This document shows positions 39,218 to 47,430 of a stretch of DNA of 64,000 nucleotides, in pieces. Below the pieces are notes generated by a model. That model made no database searches. It saw nothing but the letters and a program-made list of their open reading frames with translations, and was not told where the DNA came from. How positions within the stretch are numbered: position 1 is the first letter of the stretch; each line of letters opens with the position of its first letter. A program made the translations under genes and the position numbers. Source of the stretch: Gemmobacter sp. (GTDB lineage: Bacteria; Pseudomonadota; Alphaproteobacteria; Rhodobacterales; Rhodobacteraceae); the NCBI RefSeq assembly GCF_034676705.1, contig NZ_JAUCBS010000013.1, positions 384,501 through 448,500 of the forward strand, in the 5' to 3' direction.

Positions 39218-39834
39218 CCGTGACGTTGGGACAGCTGGCGCTGTATGCGCTGGGTATGGCGGGGCTGTGGGCGGTGCCAGGGCCGGTCTGGGTGGCGCTG
39301 ACCGCGCGGGCGCTGTCGGGCGGCATGGCGGCGGCCTGGCCGCTGGCCGTAGGGGTCGCGCTGGGCGATCTGCTGTGGCCGCTATGCGCCATCCTGGGGC
39401 TGGCCTGGGTGCTGTCGATTTACGGCGACGCGCTGGAGGTGCTGCGCTGGCTGGCGGCGGCGGTGTTCATCGTGATGGGCGTCCTGCTGATCCGGGCGCC
39501 GGCCAGGGCGCCGGGCACCGACAGCCGCATGACGCGCCCGGGCGTCTGGGCCGGGTTTTCGGTCGGCGTGGCGGCGGTGATCGGCAACCCCAAGGCGATC
39601 CTGTTCTACATGGGGTTCCTGCCGGGGTTTTTTGACCTGAGCCGGGTCAGCGGCTGGGATATTGCCGCGATCCTCGCGATTTCGGCCATCGTGCCGATGA
39701 TCGGCAACCTGGCGCTGGCGCTGTTTCTGGACCGGGCGCGGCGGCTTTTGTCCAGCCCGCAGGCGGTGCGGCGGCTGAATGTCGGTTCGGGCATTCTGCT
39801 GGTGCTGGTGGGGCTGGTGATTCCGTTCACCTGA
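39214..39834 (+). CDS. LysE/RhtB-family amino acid exporter
   Basis: A 206-residue inner-membrane protein with about six hydrophobic segments. WAVPGPVWVALTARALSGGMAAAWPLAVGVALGD (first 20 residues: WAVPGPVWVALTARALSGGM) is the family N-terminal motif with its PGP, and VIGNPKAILFYMGFLPGFFD is the second hallmark. Substrates in the family are basic amino acids, homoserine or threonine. It overlaps the VOC gene by four bases. Confidence 0.88.
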   Translation: MTVTLGQLALYALGMAGLWAVPGPVWVALTARALSGGMAAAWPLAVGVALGDLLWPLCAILGLAWVLSIYGDALEVLRWLAAAVFIVMGVLLIRAPARAPGTDSRMTRPGVWAGFSVGVAAVIGNPKAILFYMGFLPGFFDLSRVSGWDIAAILAISAIVPMIGNLALALFLDRARRLLSSPQAVRRLNVGSGILLVLVGLVIPFT

Positions 39835-39914
39835 GGCCGAAAAACGTGGCCAAGGCGTGACAATCCCCACCCCTGCCGCTATAACCTGCGGGCAACGTGA
39901 AGGACAAGGCAGGC

Positions 39915-42359
39915 ATGGCCGAAGCAGCACGGAAAGCCGACGAATACGGCGCCGATTCCATCAAGGTTCTCAAGGGGTTGGAGGCGGTCCGCAAACGTCC
40001 CGGCATGTACATCGGTGATACCGATGACGGCAGCGGCCTGCATCACATGGTCTACGAGGTCGTCGACAACGGCATCGACGAGGCGCTGGCCGGCCATGCC
40101 ACCGCGGTGACCGTGCGGATTCATGCCGATTCCAGCGTTTCGGTGCGCGACAACGGCCGCGGGATCCCGATCGACATTCACGCCGAGGAAGGCGTTTCGG
40201 CGGCCGAGGTCATCATGACCCAGCTGCACGCGGGCGGCAAATTCAACAACACCGACGAAGGCGGCAATGCCTACAAGGTGTCGGGCGGCTTGCACGGCGT
40301 GGGCGTTTCGGTGGTGAACGCGCTGTCGGACTGGCTGGAGCTGCGCGTCTGGCGCAACGATACCGAATATCGCGCGCGGTTCGAAAACGGCGAATGCGTC
40401 GTCCATGTCCACCCTGTCGGCCCCGCGCCGGGCGAGCGGGGGACCGAGGTGCGGTTCATGGCCTCGGCCAAGGTCAACCGGCCGGACGGCACCTTCTCGA
40501 ACCTGGATTACAGCTTCAAGACGCTGGAAACGCGGCTGCGGGAACTGGCGTTCCTGAACTCGGGCGTGCGCATCATCATCGAGGACGAGCGCCCGGCCGA
40601 GTTGCTGCGGACCGAATTGTTCTATGAGGGCGGCGTCAAGGAATTCGTCAAATACCTGGACCGCTCCAAGCATCCGGTGATCCCGGAGCCGATCTACATG
40701 GTGGGCGAAAAGAACGGCATCGGCGTGGAAATCGCCATGTGGTGGAACGACAGCTACCATGAATCGGTGCTGCCCTTTACCAACAACATCCCGCAGCGCG
40801 ATGGCGGCACGCACCTTGCGGGCTTCCGTGGCGCGCTGACGCGCACGATCAACAGCTATGCCCAGACCAGCGGCATCGCCAAGCGGGAAAAGGTGGATTT
40901 CACCGGCGACGACGCGCGCGAAGGGCTGACCTGCGTGCTGTCGGTCAAGGTGCCGGATCCGAAATTCTCCAGCCAGACCAAGGACAAGCTGGTGTCGTCC
41001 GAGGTGCGCCCGGCGGTGGAGAACCTGGTCAACGAAAAGTTGGCGGAATGGTTCGAGGAAAACCCCGGCCCCGCCAAGGGCATCGTCGGCAAGATCATCG
41101 AAGCGGCGCTGGCCCGCGAGGCGGCGCGCAAGGCGCGCGAGCTGACCCGGCGCAAGACGGCGCTGGACGTGGCCAGCCTGCCGGGCAAGCTGGCCGATTG
41201 CCAGGAACGCGATCCGTCGAAATCCGAACTGTTCCTGGTCGAGGGTGACTCGGCCGGCGGTTCGGCCAAGCAGGGCCGGTCGCGCGCCAATCAGGCGGTG
41301 CTGCCCCTGCGCGGCAAGATCCTGAACGTGGAACGCGCGCGGTTCGACAAGATGCTGTCCAGCGCCGAGATCGGCACGCTGATCACCGCGCTTGGCACCG
41401 GGATCGGCCGCGACGAATTCGACATCGGCAAGCTGCGCTACCACAAGGTCGTCATCATGACCGATGCCGATGTGGACGGCGCGCATATCCGCACGCTGCT
41501 GCTGACCTTCTTCTTCCGGCAGATGCCGCAACTGATCGAAGGGGGCTACCTGTATATTGCCCAGCCGCCGCTGTACAAAGTGTCGCGCGGCAAGTCCGAG
41601 GTGTATCTCAAGGATCAGGCGGCGCTGGACGATTACCTGATTTCGGCCGGCACCGATGGCGCCGTGCTGCGCCTTGGATCGGGCGAAGAGATTGCGGGCG
41701 CCGATCTGGGCCGGGTGATCGAAGGCGCGCGGCAGTTCCGCCGCATCCTTGATGCCTTTCCCACGCATTACCCCCGCGCCATTCTGGAGCAGGCGGCGAT
41801 TGCCGGGGCCTTTGATGCGGGCCAGACCGATCTGCAGGTGGTGGCCGACAAGGTGGCCGCGCGGCTGGATGCGGTGGCGGTGGAATACGAACGCGGCTGG
41901 CAGGGGCGCATCACACAGGACCACGGCATCCGCCTGGCCCGCGTGCTGCGCGGCGTCGAAGAGATTCGCACCCTGGACGGTGCCGTCCTGCGGTCGGGCG
42001 AGGCGCGGCGCCTGTCGCAGGTCGCCGCCGGCACGCGGGATGCCTATGTCGCCGGCAGCCGCCTTGTGCGGAAGGATCGCGAGACGCCGATCAACGGGCC
42101 GATCGACCTGTTGAAGGCGATTCTGGCCGAAGGGGAAAAGGGCCTGTCGCTGCAACGCTACAAGGGCCTGGGCGAGATGAACCCCGAACAGCTGTGGGAA
42201 ACCACGCTGGACCCCGAGGCGCGCACCTTCCTGCAAGTGCGGATCGACGATGTGGCCGAAGCGGATGATATCTTTACCAAGCTGATGGGCGACGTGGTGG
42301 AACCGCGGCGCGAGTTCATCCAGCAGAACGCGCTGAACGTGGAGAATCTGGACTTCTGA
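39915..42359 (+). CDS. gyrB: DNA gyrase subunit B
   Basis: The ATPase subunit of gyrase, which introduces negative supercoils. The 814-residue product has the GHKL ATPase domain (YEVVDNGIDEAL, VRDNGRGIP, GLHGVGVSVVNAL), the transducer lysine in SSQTKDKLVSSE and the TOPRIM motifs EGDSAGGSAKQGR and DADVDGAHIRTLLL. GTG at 39897 would add six residues; ATG at 39915 follows AAGGCAGGC and is preferred. A terminator follows at 42383. Confidence 0.98.
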   Translation: MAEAARKADEYGADSIKVLKGLEAVRKRPGMYIGDTDDGSGLHHMVYEVVDNGIDEALAGHATAVTVRIHADSSVSVRDNGRGIPIDIHAEEGVSAAEVIMTQLHAGGKFNNTDEGGNAYKVSGGLHGVGVSVVNALSDWLELRVWRNDTEYRARFENGECVVHVHPVGPAPGERGTEVRFMASAKVNRPDGTFSNLDYSFKTLETRLRELAFLNSGVRIIIEDERPAELLRTELFYEGGVKEFVKYLDRSKHPVIPEPIYMVGEKNGIGVEIAMWWNDSYHESVLPFTNNIPQRDGGTHLAGFRGALTRTINSYAQTSGIAKREKVDFTGDDAREGLTCVLSVKVPDPKFSSQTKDKLVSSEVRPAVENLVNEKLAEWFEENPGPAKGIVGKIIEAALAREAARKARELTRRKTALDVASLPGKLADCQERDPSKSELFLVEGDSAGGSAKQGRSRANQAVLPLRGKILNVERARFDKMLSSAEIGTLITALGTGIGRDEFDIGKLRYHKVVIMTDADVDGAHIRTLLLTFFFRQMPQLIEGGYLYIAQPPLYKVSRGKSEVYLKDQAALDDYLISAGTDGAVLRLGSGEEIAGADLGRVIEGARQFRRILDAFPTHYPRAILEQAAIAGAFDAGQTDLQVVADKVAARLDAVAVEYERGWQGRITQDHGIRLARVLRGVEEIRTLDGAVLRSGEARRLSQVAAGTRDAYVAGSRLVRKDRETPINGPIDLLKAILAEGEKGLSLQRYKGLGEMNPEQLWETTLDPEARTFLQVRIDDVAEADDIFTKLMGDVVEPRREFIQQNALNVENLDF

Positions 42360-42382
42360 CAGGCTGGCATCGGCCGGTCGCG

Positions 42383-42406
42383 AAGGGGGGCCCTGCCCCC
42401 CTTTTT
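42383..42406 (+). terminator. Intrinsic terminator after gyrB
   Basis: AAGGGGGG (42383-42390) pairs with CCCCCCTT (42396-42403) around CCCTG and runs into a five-T tract (42402-42406). Confidence 0.8.
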
Positions 42407-42437
42407 GCTGTCTGGCCCGGCCCTGCCGTTGCACCTG

Positions 42438-42470
42438 CCCCCCGGGATATTTGGGTCAAAGCGAAAGGGG
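42438..42470. repeat. ATATTTGG intergenic element
   Basis: CCCCCCGGGATATTTGGGTC followed by AAAGCGAAAGGGG, a forward copy of the seven-member element, between the gyrB terminator and the gentisate dioxygenase gene. The region 42471-42558 behind it contains no clear promoter to my eye. Confidence 0.65.
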
Positions 42471-42558
42471 CGCCAGTTTGGCGCAGAATTTTCGAAAATT
42501 CTGTTGCAATCTGGCTGACAGAGTCGCACACTCTGCCCATCCCACCATGGAGGACCAG

Positions 42559-43680
42559 ATGGCACGCCCGCATGAAAACCACCGCGAGGATGTGGCCGGC
42601 CGCGCGAACGTGGAAGACACGCCCGAGCTGCTGGCCTATTACAATGATCTCGACCGTTTCGGAGCCGGGGCGCTGTGGACGGTGGCGAACAAGATCGAAC
42701 CCTGGGAACCGCAGTCGTCATCGGTGCCTACGCTGTGGCGCTGGAACGACCTGCGCGGGCCGGTGCTGCGGTCGGTCGATCTGGTGACGCCGGAAAAGGC
42801 GGGGCGGCGGGTGATCTACCTGCGCAATCCGGGGCGCGACGAGGTGGCAGCGGCGGTCGGCTGGATTTACTCGGGCCTTCAGGTGATGAACCCGGGCGAG
42901 GCGGCGGGCGCGCACCGCCATTCGGCCAGCGCCATCCGGTTCATCCTGGAAGGCGCCGGGGCCTATACGGTGGTCGATGGCCACAAGATGACGCTGGGGC
43001 GCAACGATTTCGTGCTGACGCCGAACGGCACCTGGCACGAACATGCGGTGGCGGCCGAGGGCAGCCCCTGCATCTGGCAGGATTGCCTGGACATCCCCTT
43101 CGTCAACGCGATGGAGGCGAATTTCTACGAGGTGCACCCGGATCTGACGCAGGCCGTGGGCTATCCGGTCGACGACATGACCCGGACCTGGGGCAACGCC
43201 GGGCTGACGCCGTCGGGCGGCGACTGGTCCAAGGGCTACAGCCCGATGTTCAAATACGAATGGGCGCCGACCTATGACGCGCTTCAGCGCTATGCCGGCT
43301 GCACCGACGGATCGCCCTTTGACGGGGTGATGATGGAATATGTCAACCCCGCCACCAACGGCCCGGTGATGCGCACCCTGGGCGCCAGCATGCAGATGCT
43401 GCGGCCGGGCGAACATACCAGGGCGCACCGCCATACCGGCAGCTATCTTTATACCGTTGCCAAGGGGTCGGGCCACAGCATCATCAATGGCAAGCGGTTC
43501 GACTGGTCGGAGCGCGACATCTTCTGCGTGCCGTCCTGGGCCTGGCACGAACATGTCAACGGATCGGCGACCGAGGATGCCTGCCTGTTCTGCCTCAGCG
43601 ATCTGCCGGTGATGCGGGCGCTGGGCCTGTATCGCGAACAGGCCTTTGGCGAAAACGGCGGCTATCAGCCTATCAAGTGA
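42559..43680 (+). CDS. Gentisate 1,2-dioxygenase
   Basis: An Fe(II)-dependent bicupin enzyme that opens the ring of gentisate to maleylpyruvate. The 373-residue product has two cupin domains: the N-terminal GEAAGAHRHSASAIRFILEG (about 115-134) with the metal HxH and the C-terminal GEHTRAHRHTGSYLYTVAKG (about 290-309). The WHEH ending in each domain (TWHEHAV, AWHEHVN) supplies further His. ATG at 42559 has GGAGG 5 bases upstream; the ATG at 42547 lacks a site. It is followed after 7 bases by a fumarylpyruvate hydrolase-type gene, which supports the assignment. Confidence 0.9.
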   Translation: MARPHENHREDVAGRANVEDTPELLAYYNDLDRFGAGALWTVANKIEPWEPQSSSVPTLWRWNDLRGPVLRSVDLVTPEKAGRRVIYLRNPGRDEVAAAVGWIYSGLQVMNPGEAAGAHRHSASAIRFILEGAGAYTVVDGHKMTLGRNDFVLTPNGTWHEHAVAAEGSPCIWQDCLDIPFVNAMEANFYEVHPDLTQAVGYPVDDMTRTWGNAGLTPSGGDWSKGYSPMFKYEWAPTYDALQRYAGCTDGSPFDGVMMEYVNPATNGPVMRTLGASMQMLRPGEHTRAHRHTGSYLYTVAKGSGHSIINGKRFDWSERDIFCVPSWAWHEHVNGSATEDACLFCLSDLPVMRALGLYREQAFGENGGYQPIK

Positions 43681-43687
43681 GGACGGA

Positions 43688-44608
43688 ATGAAACTTGTCA
43701 CCTACCGCGCCGGGGTCGAGGCTGCGGCCCGGCTGGGCGTCATCGCCGATGATCTGGTCGTCGACGTGGGCCGCCTTGGCGCCGCCTTTGACGAGGCGCT
43801 GCCCGACACGATGCTGGGCCTGATCGACCTTGGCCGTCCGGGGTTGCAGGCGCTGTCGTCGCTGCTGGAGGAATGCGACGGCGCCTTCCCGCCCGGCACC
43901 GCCGTGGCGCTGGCCAATGTGCGGCTGCTGGCGCCGATCCCGCGCCCGCGCAAGAACATCTTCGGCATCGGGCTGAACTATCTGGACCACGTTGCCGAAA
44001 GCTCGGCCGCGCTGGATACCGCGCCCGACCTGCCCAAGCAGCCGGTCGTGTTTTCCAAGCCGCCGACCAGCGTCATCGGCCCGGGCGAGCCGATCCGCCA
44101 CAACAAGGCCATCACCCAGCAGCTGGACTGGGAGGTGGAACTGGCGGTGATCATCGGCACCACCGCCACCCGGGTGGCGCGTCAGGATGCGCTGGCGCAT
44201 GTCTTCGGCTATTCGGTGATGATCGACGTGTCGGCCCGCGACAACCGCCGCGCCGGGCAATGGATCTTTTCCAAGGGGATGGACAGCTACGCCCCCTTCG
44301 GCCCCTGCATCGTCACCGCCGACGATATCCCCGATCCGCAGGCGCTGGATTTGTGGCTGACGGTGAACGGCGTGGAAAAGCAGCGCTCGAACACGGCCAA
44401 GATGCTGTTCAAGGTGGATGAGCTGATCGCCGACATTTCCAGCGGTATCACGCTGGAACCCGGCGACATCATCGCCACCGGCACGCCCGAAGGCGTGGGG
44501 GCGGGCCGCAAGCCGCAGGAATGGATGTGGCCGGGCGATACCGTGGTCGCCTGCGTCGAAGGCATCGGCACCATTCGCCATCCGGTGATCGACGCGACGG
44601 AGGGTTGA
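43688..44608 (+). CDS. FAH-family hydrolase, probable fumarylpyruvate hydrolase
   Basis: A 306-residue protein with the C-terminal FAH fold: KNIFGIGLNYLDHVAES (about 96-112), the metal-binding Glu pair in QLDWEVELAVIIG, Asp in VMIDVSARDNRRAGQW, and the closing EPGDIIATGTPEGVGAGR. Next to gentisate dioxygenase the expected job is cleavage of fumarylpyruvate to fumarate and pyruvate. Without a maleylpyruvate isomerase nearby, direct hydrolysis of maleylpyruvate is an alternative. It is in an operon with the dioxygenase. Confidence 0.85.
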   Translation: MKLVTYRAGVEAAARLGVIADDLVVDVGRLGAAFDEALPDTMLGLIDLGRPGLQALSSLLEECDGAFPPGTAVALANVRLLAPIPRPRKNIFGIGLNYLDHVAESSAALDTAPDLPKQPVVFSKPPTSVIGPGEPIRHNKAITQQLDWEVELAVIIGTTATRVARQDALAHVFGYSVMIDVSARDNRRAGQWIFSKGMDSYAPFGPCIVTADDIPDPQALDLWLTVNGVEKQRSNTAKMLFKVDELIADISSGITLEPGDIIATGTPEGVGAGRKPQEWMWPGDTVVACVEGIGTIRHPVIDATEG

Positions 44609-44633
44609 CGGGCCTTCCGCCCTGCTTTCATCT

Positions 44634-44672
44634 GTCTCCAAATATCCCGGGGGTCCGGGGGCTGGCCCCCGG
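44634..44672. repeat. ATATTTGG element with hairpin
   Basis: CTCCAAATATCCCGGGGGTC is a reverse copy of the element, followed by CCGGGGGC (44655-44662) pairing with GCCCCCGG (44665-44672). It probably ends the dioxygenase-hydrolase transcript before the nitrilase gene. Confidence 0.6.
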
Positions 44673-44704
44673 TCCTTCGCTTGCAACCCGAAGGACCGCT
44701 TGCC

Positions 44705-45634
44705 ATGTCTGCCCCGTTCAAGGTCGCCGTTGCCCAGATCGCCTCGTTGCCGACCGACAGCCTCGCCACCGCTGAAAAAGCCGCCGCCACCCTGCGGCAG
44801 GCTGCTGCCGAGGGCGCCCGGCTGGTTGTGTTCCCCGAGGCGCTGATCGGCGGCTACCCCAAGGGCGCCAGCTTCGGCGCCCCCATCGGCATGCGCAAGC
44901 CCGAAGGGCGCGAGGCCTATGCCCGCTACCACGCGGCCGCCATCGACCTTGACGGGCCCGAGGTTGCCGTGATCGCCGAGGCTACGGCGGAAACCGGCGC
45001 CTTTGCCGTGGTCGGCGTGATCGAGCGCGATGGCGGCACGGTCTATTGCACCGCATTGTATTTCGATGGTGCCAAGGGGCTGGTCGGCAAGCACCGCAAG
45101 CTGATGCCCACCGCAGGCGAGCGGCTGATCTGGGGTTTTGGCGACGGATCCACCATGCCGGTGTTCAAGACCGATTTCGGCACCATCGGCGCGGTGATCT
45201 GCTGGGAAAACTACATGCCGGCCTTGCGGATGCACATGTATCATCAGGGCGTCACGCTGTATTGCGCGCCGACGGCCGATGATCGTGACACCTGGATCGG
45301 CACCATGCAGCATATCGCGCTGGAGGGGCGCTGCTTCGTGCTGACTGCCTGCCAGCACATCACCCGCGCCGCCTATCCCGACGATCATGAATCCGCGCTG
45401 GGCGACGACCCCGATCTGGTGATGATGCGCGGGGGATCGGCCATCGTCTCGCCGCTGGGCAAGGTGATCGCAGGGCCGGATTTCAGCGGGGAAACCGTGC
45501 TTTACGCCACGCTCGATCCGGTGGACGTGGCGCGTGGCAAGTATGATTTCGACTGCACGGGCCATTATGCCCGCCCCGACGTGTTCCAGCTGACCGTCGA
45601 TACCAAACCGAAAAAGCCGGTACGCGAGGCATGA
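44705..45634 (+). CDS. Nitrilase-family carbon-nitrogen hydrolase
   Basis: A 309-residue hydrolase with the Glu-Lys-Cys triad: Glu in LVVFPEALIGGYPKG (about 38-52), Lys in VGKHRKLMPT and Cys in IGAVICWENYMPA (about 158-170). The CWENYMP motif and the DRDTWIGTMQHIALEGR stretch are typical of true aromatic/aliphatic nitrilases (R-CN to R-COOH) rather than amidases. It overlaps the flavin-reductase-like gene by four bases. Confidence 0.85.
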   Translation: MSAPFKVAVAQIASLPTDSLATAEKAAATLRQAAAEGARLVVFPEALIGGYPKGASFGAPIGMRKPEGREAYARYHAAAIDLDGPEVAVIAEATAETGAFAVVGVIERDGGTVYCTALYFDGAKGLVGKHRKLMPTAGERLIWGFGDGSTMPVFKTDFGTIGAVICWENYMPALRMHMYHQGVTLYCAPTADDRDTWIGTMQHIALEGRCFVLTACQHITRAAYPDDHESALGDDPDLVMMRGGSAIVSPLGKVIAGPDFSGETVLYATLDPVDVARGKYDFDCTGHYARPDVFQLTVDTKPKKPVREA

Positions 45635-46254
45635 GGTTCGATTACGATAAGCTTGGCCCCGGCATCGGCTACAAGCTGATGACGGCCACCGTCACCCCGC
45701 GCCCGATCGCCTGGGTCTCGACCCTGGGAAAATCGGGGGTGGTCAATGCGGCGCCCTACAGTTTCTTCAACGCCATGGGGCATACGCCGCCCACGCTGGC
45801 GCTGGGGCTGCTGGCCGATCCGGTCAAGGGGTTCAAGGATACGGCGCGCAATATCCTCGATACCGGGGAATTCGTGGTGAACCTGGTGCCCGAGCGGCTG
45901 GCCGAACAGATGAACGTCACCTGCATCGACGCCCCGGCCGAGGTGTCGGAGCTGGATCTGGCCCGGCTGACCCCGGCGCCCAGCACGCATATCCGGCCGC
46001 CGCGCATTGCCGAAAGCCCGGTCAGCTTTGAATGCGTCACCCTGTCGGCCGTGGTGACGGGGCCGCAGCAGACGGTGGTGATCGGCCGGATCCTTGCGGT
46101 GCATATCGACGATGCCTTTGTGATCGACGCGGATCGCGGGCATGTCGATACGCCGGCGCTGGGGCTGATCGGGCGGATGCATGGCGCAGGCTGGTATGCC
46201 CGGACGGGCGACATGTTCCAGCTGGACCGCCCGGTCTGGCCGCCCAAGGGGTAG
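45631..46254 (+). CDS. Flavin reductase-like (DIM6/NTAB family) protein
   Basis: A 207-residue FMN-binding split-barrel protein. TATVTPRPIAWVSTLGKSGVVNAAPYS (FMN site; first 20: TATVTPRPIAWVSTLGKSGV) and NILDTGEFVVNLV are typical. The family reduces flavins for monooxygenases or acts as an oxidoreductase; the partner is unknown. Translationally coupled to the nitrilase (ATGA). A role in supplying an aromatic catabolic step before gentisate is possible. Confidence 0.82.
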   Translation: MRFDYDKLGPGIGYKLMTATVTPRPIAWVSTLGKSGVVNAAPYSFFNAMGHTPPTLALGLLADPVKGFKDTARNILDTGEFVVNLVPERLAEQMNVTCIDAPAEVSELDLARLTPAPSTHIRPPRIAESPVSFECVTLSAVVTGPQQTVVIGRILAVHIDDAFVIDADRGHVDTPALGLIGRMHGAGWYARTGDMFQLDRPVWPPKG

Positions 46255-46278
46255 CGGCGCCCGCGTCTGGTCGCTGCG

Positions 46279-46300
46279 GTAGGGCGGGGTTCACCCCGCC
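46279..46300. repeat. GTAGGGCGGGG-family palindromic repeat overlapping a stop codon
   Basis: GTAGGGCGGGGTTCACCCCG and the following CC form a consensus copy in reverse orientation. The stop codon of the minus-strand FAD oxidoreductase (46291-46293) lies inside it, so the repeat contributes the last codons and the stop of that gene. Confidence 0.75.
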
Positions 46301-47322
46301 ATGCCAGGCAAACGCCAGTCGTCCGGGATCCGGTCCCGGCCATCCAGCACCAGATCCACCAGCACGCCGGCGGCCAGCGGAGCCATGGCAAAGCCGGTCT
46401 TGAACCCGCCATTGGCGATGAAATGGCCGGGCCGGCCGGGCCAGACATCCAGCAGCACCGTGCGGCTGGCGGCGCGGGGGCGTTCGCCGGCCCAGCGGGC
46501 CAGCACCGGGGCACCCTTCAGCGCCGGCAGCACCTCCAGCGCGCGGGCGTGCAGGGCATCCAGCTGCGCATCGGTGGTGTCGGGCCGGTCATAATCGCGT
46601 TCCGATGTTGATCCGATGGCCGTGGAGCCATCGGCATGGAACACGACATGCAGCCCCGGCGCATAGATCTGCGGCCAGTCGCGCGCGTCAAAGGCCAGGG
46701 ACAGCGCCTGCCCCTTTTCCCCGCGCCCGACCGGCTGGCCGACTGCGGCCGACAGCTCGCGCAGCCCGGCAGCGCCGGTCGCGTGGATCACGGGGCCTTT
46801 GAGCGTGCCGGTCCGTTCGACCTTGCCACCGCTGGTACGGATCGCCGCCACCAGCGCGGCCAGCGCCATGCGCGGATGCAGGCGGGCGGTCAGCGTATCT
46901 GCCGCCACCATGCCGCTGGGGCTGACCGGATCGCCGGGGCGGTCTGCGGGCCGGACCTGCCACGTTGCCTGCCCCTGCCACAAGATCTGTGCGCCCATGG
47001 CGCGGGCTTGCGCCTGATCCAGTGCGCGGGCATCCTTCAACGGTTGCACCCGGCCGGTGCGGGCATAGCCCGTGGGCAGGCCCGCAGCGCTGGTGACCCC
47101 TGCCCACCAGTCGGGCGCCAGCAACAGCGCCTCCAGTTGCAGGGCCTTGGCAGGGGCCCAGCCTTCGGGCGCATGGGGTGCCAGCGCGCCCACCAGCCCG
47201 CCCGAGGCGCCGGCCCCGGGCCCGCCCCGGTCGATCACCTGCACCCGCGCGCCGCGCCGCGCCGCCGCCCATGCGCAGGACAGGCCGAAGATGCCGGCGC
47301 CAAGGATGGTCAGGTCGCTCAT
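46291..47322 (-). CDS. FAD-dependent oxidoreductase resembling the MnmC2 half of MnmC
   Basis: A 343-residue DAO-fold oxidoreductase beginning MSDLTILGAGIFGLSCAWAAARRGARV (Rossmann motif about 5-25). Features such as GAGASGGLVGALAPHAPEGW, PSGMVAADTLTARLHPRMAL and SERDYDRPDTTDAQLDALHARALEVLPAL resemble the C-terminal domain of bifunctional MnmC, which removes the carboxymethyl group from cmnm5s2U in the tRNA wobble position. The divergent neighbour 108 bases away is the MnmC1-type methyltransferase, which supports this reading. The C-terminus ends inside a dispersed repeat. A generic glycine-oxidase-like role remains possible. Confidence 0.7.
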   Translation of the reverse strand: MSDLTILGAGIFGLSCAWAAARRGARVQVIDRGGPGAGASGGLVGALAPHAPEGWAPAKALQLEALLLAPDWWAGVTSAAGLPTGYARTGRVQPLKDARALDQAQARAMGAQILWQGQATWQVRPADRPGDPVSPSGMVAADTLTARLHPRMALAALVAAIRTSGGKVERTGTLKGPVIHATGAAGLRELSAAVGQPVGRGEKGQALSLAFDARDWPQIYAPGLHVVFHADGSTAIGSTSERDYDRPDTTDAQLDALHARALEVLPALKGAPVLARWAGERPRAASRTVLLDVWPGRPGHFIANGGFKTGFAMAPLAAGVLVDLVLDGRDRIPDDWRLPGMAG

Positions 47323-47354
47323 GCCTTGCCTTTGTGCCCGTGGCGGCCGAAGAA

Positions 47355-47421
47355 GGGGGCGCTGCCCCCGGCCGCGCCTTGCGCGGCCTCCCCCGGGGTA
47401 TTTGGGAAAAGGCAAAGGGGC
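47355..47421. repeat. Hairpins and ATATTTGG element between divergent mnm genes
   Basis: GGCCGCGC (47370-47377) pairs with GCGCGGCC (47381-47388), preceded by a GGGGGC/GCCCCC stem (47355-47369). A forward copy of the element follows, CCCCCGGGGTATTTGGGAAA then AGGCAAAGGGG. The element fills most of the 108-base divergent gap, leaving little room for separate promoters. Confidence 0.6.
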
Positions 47422-47430
47422 AAGGGCGCG

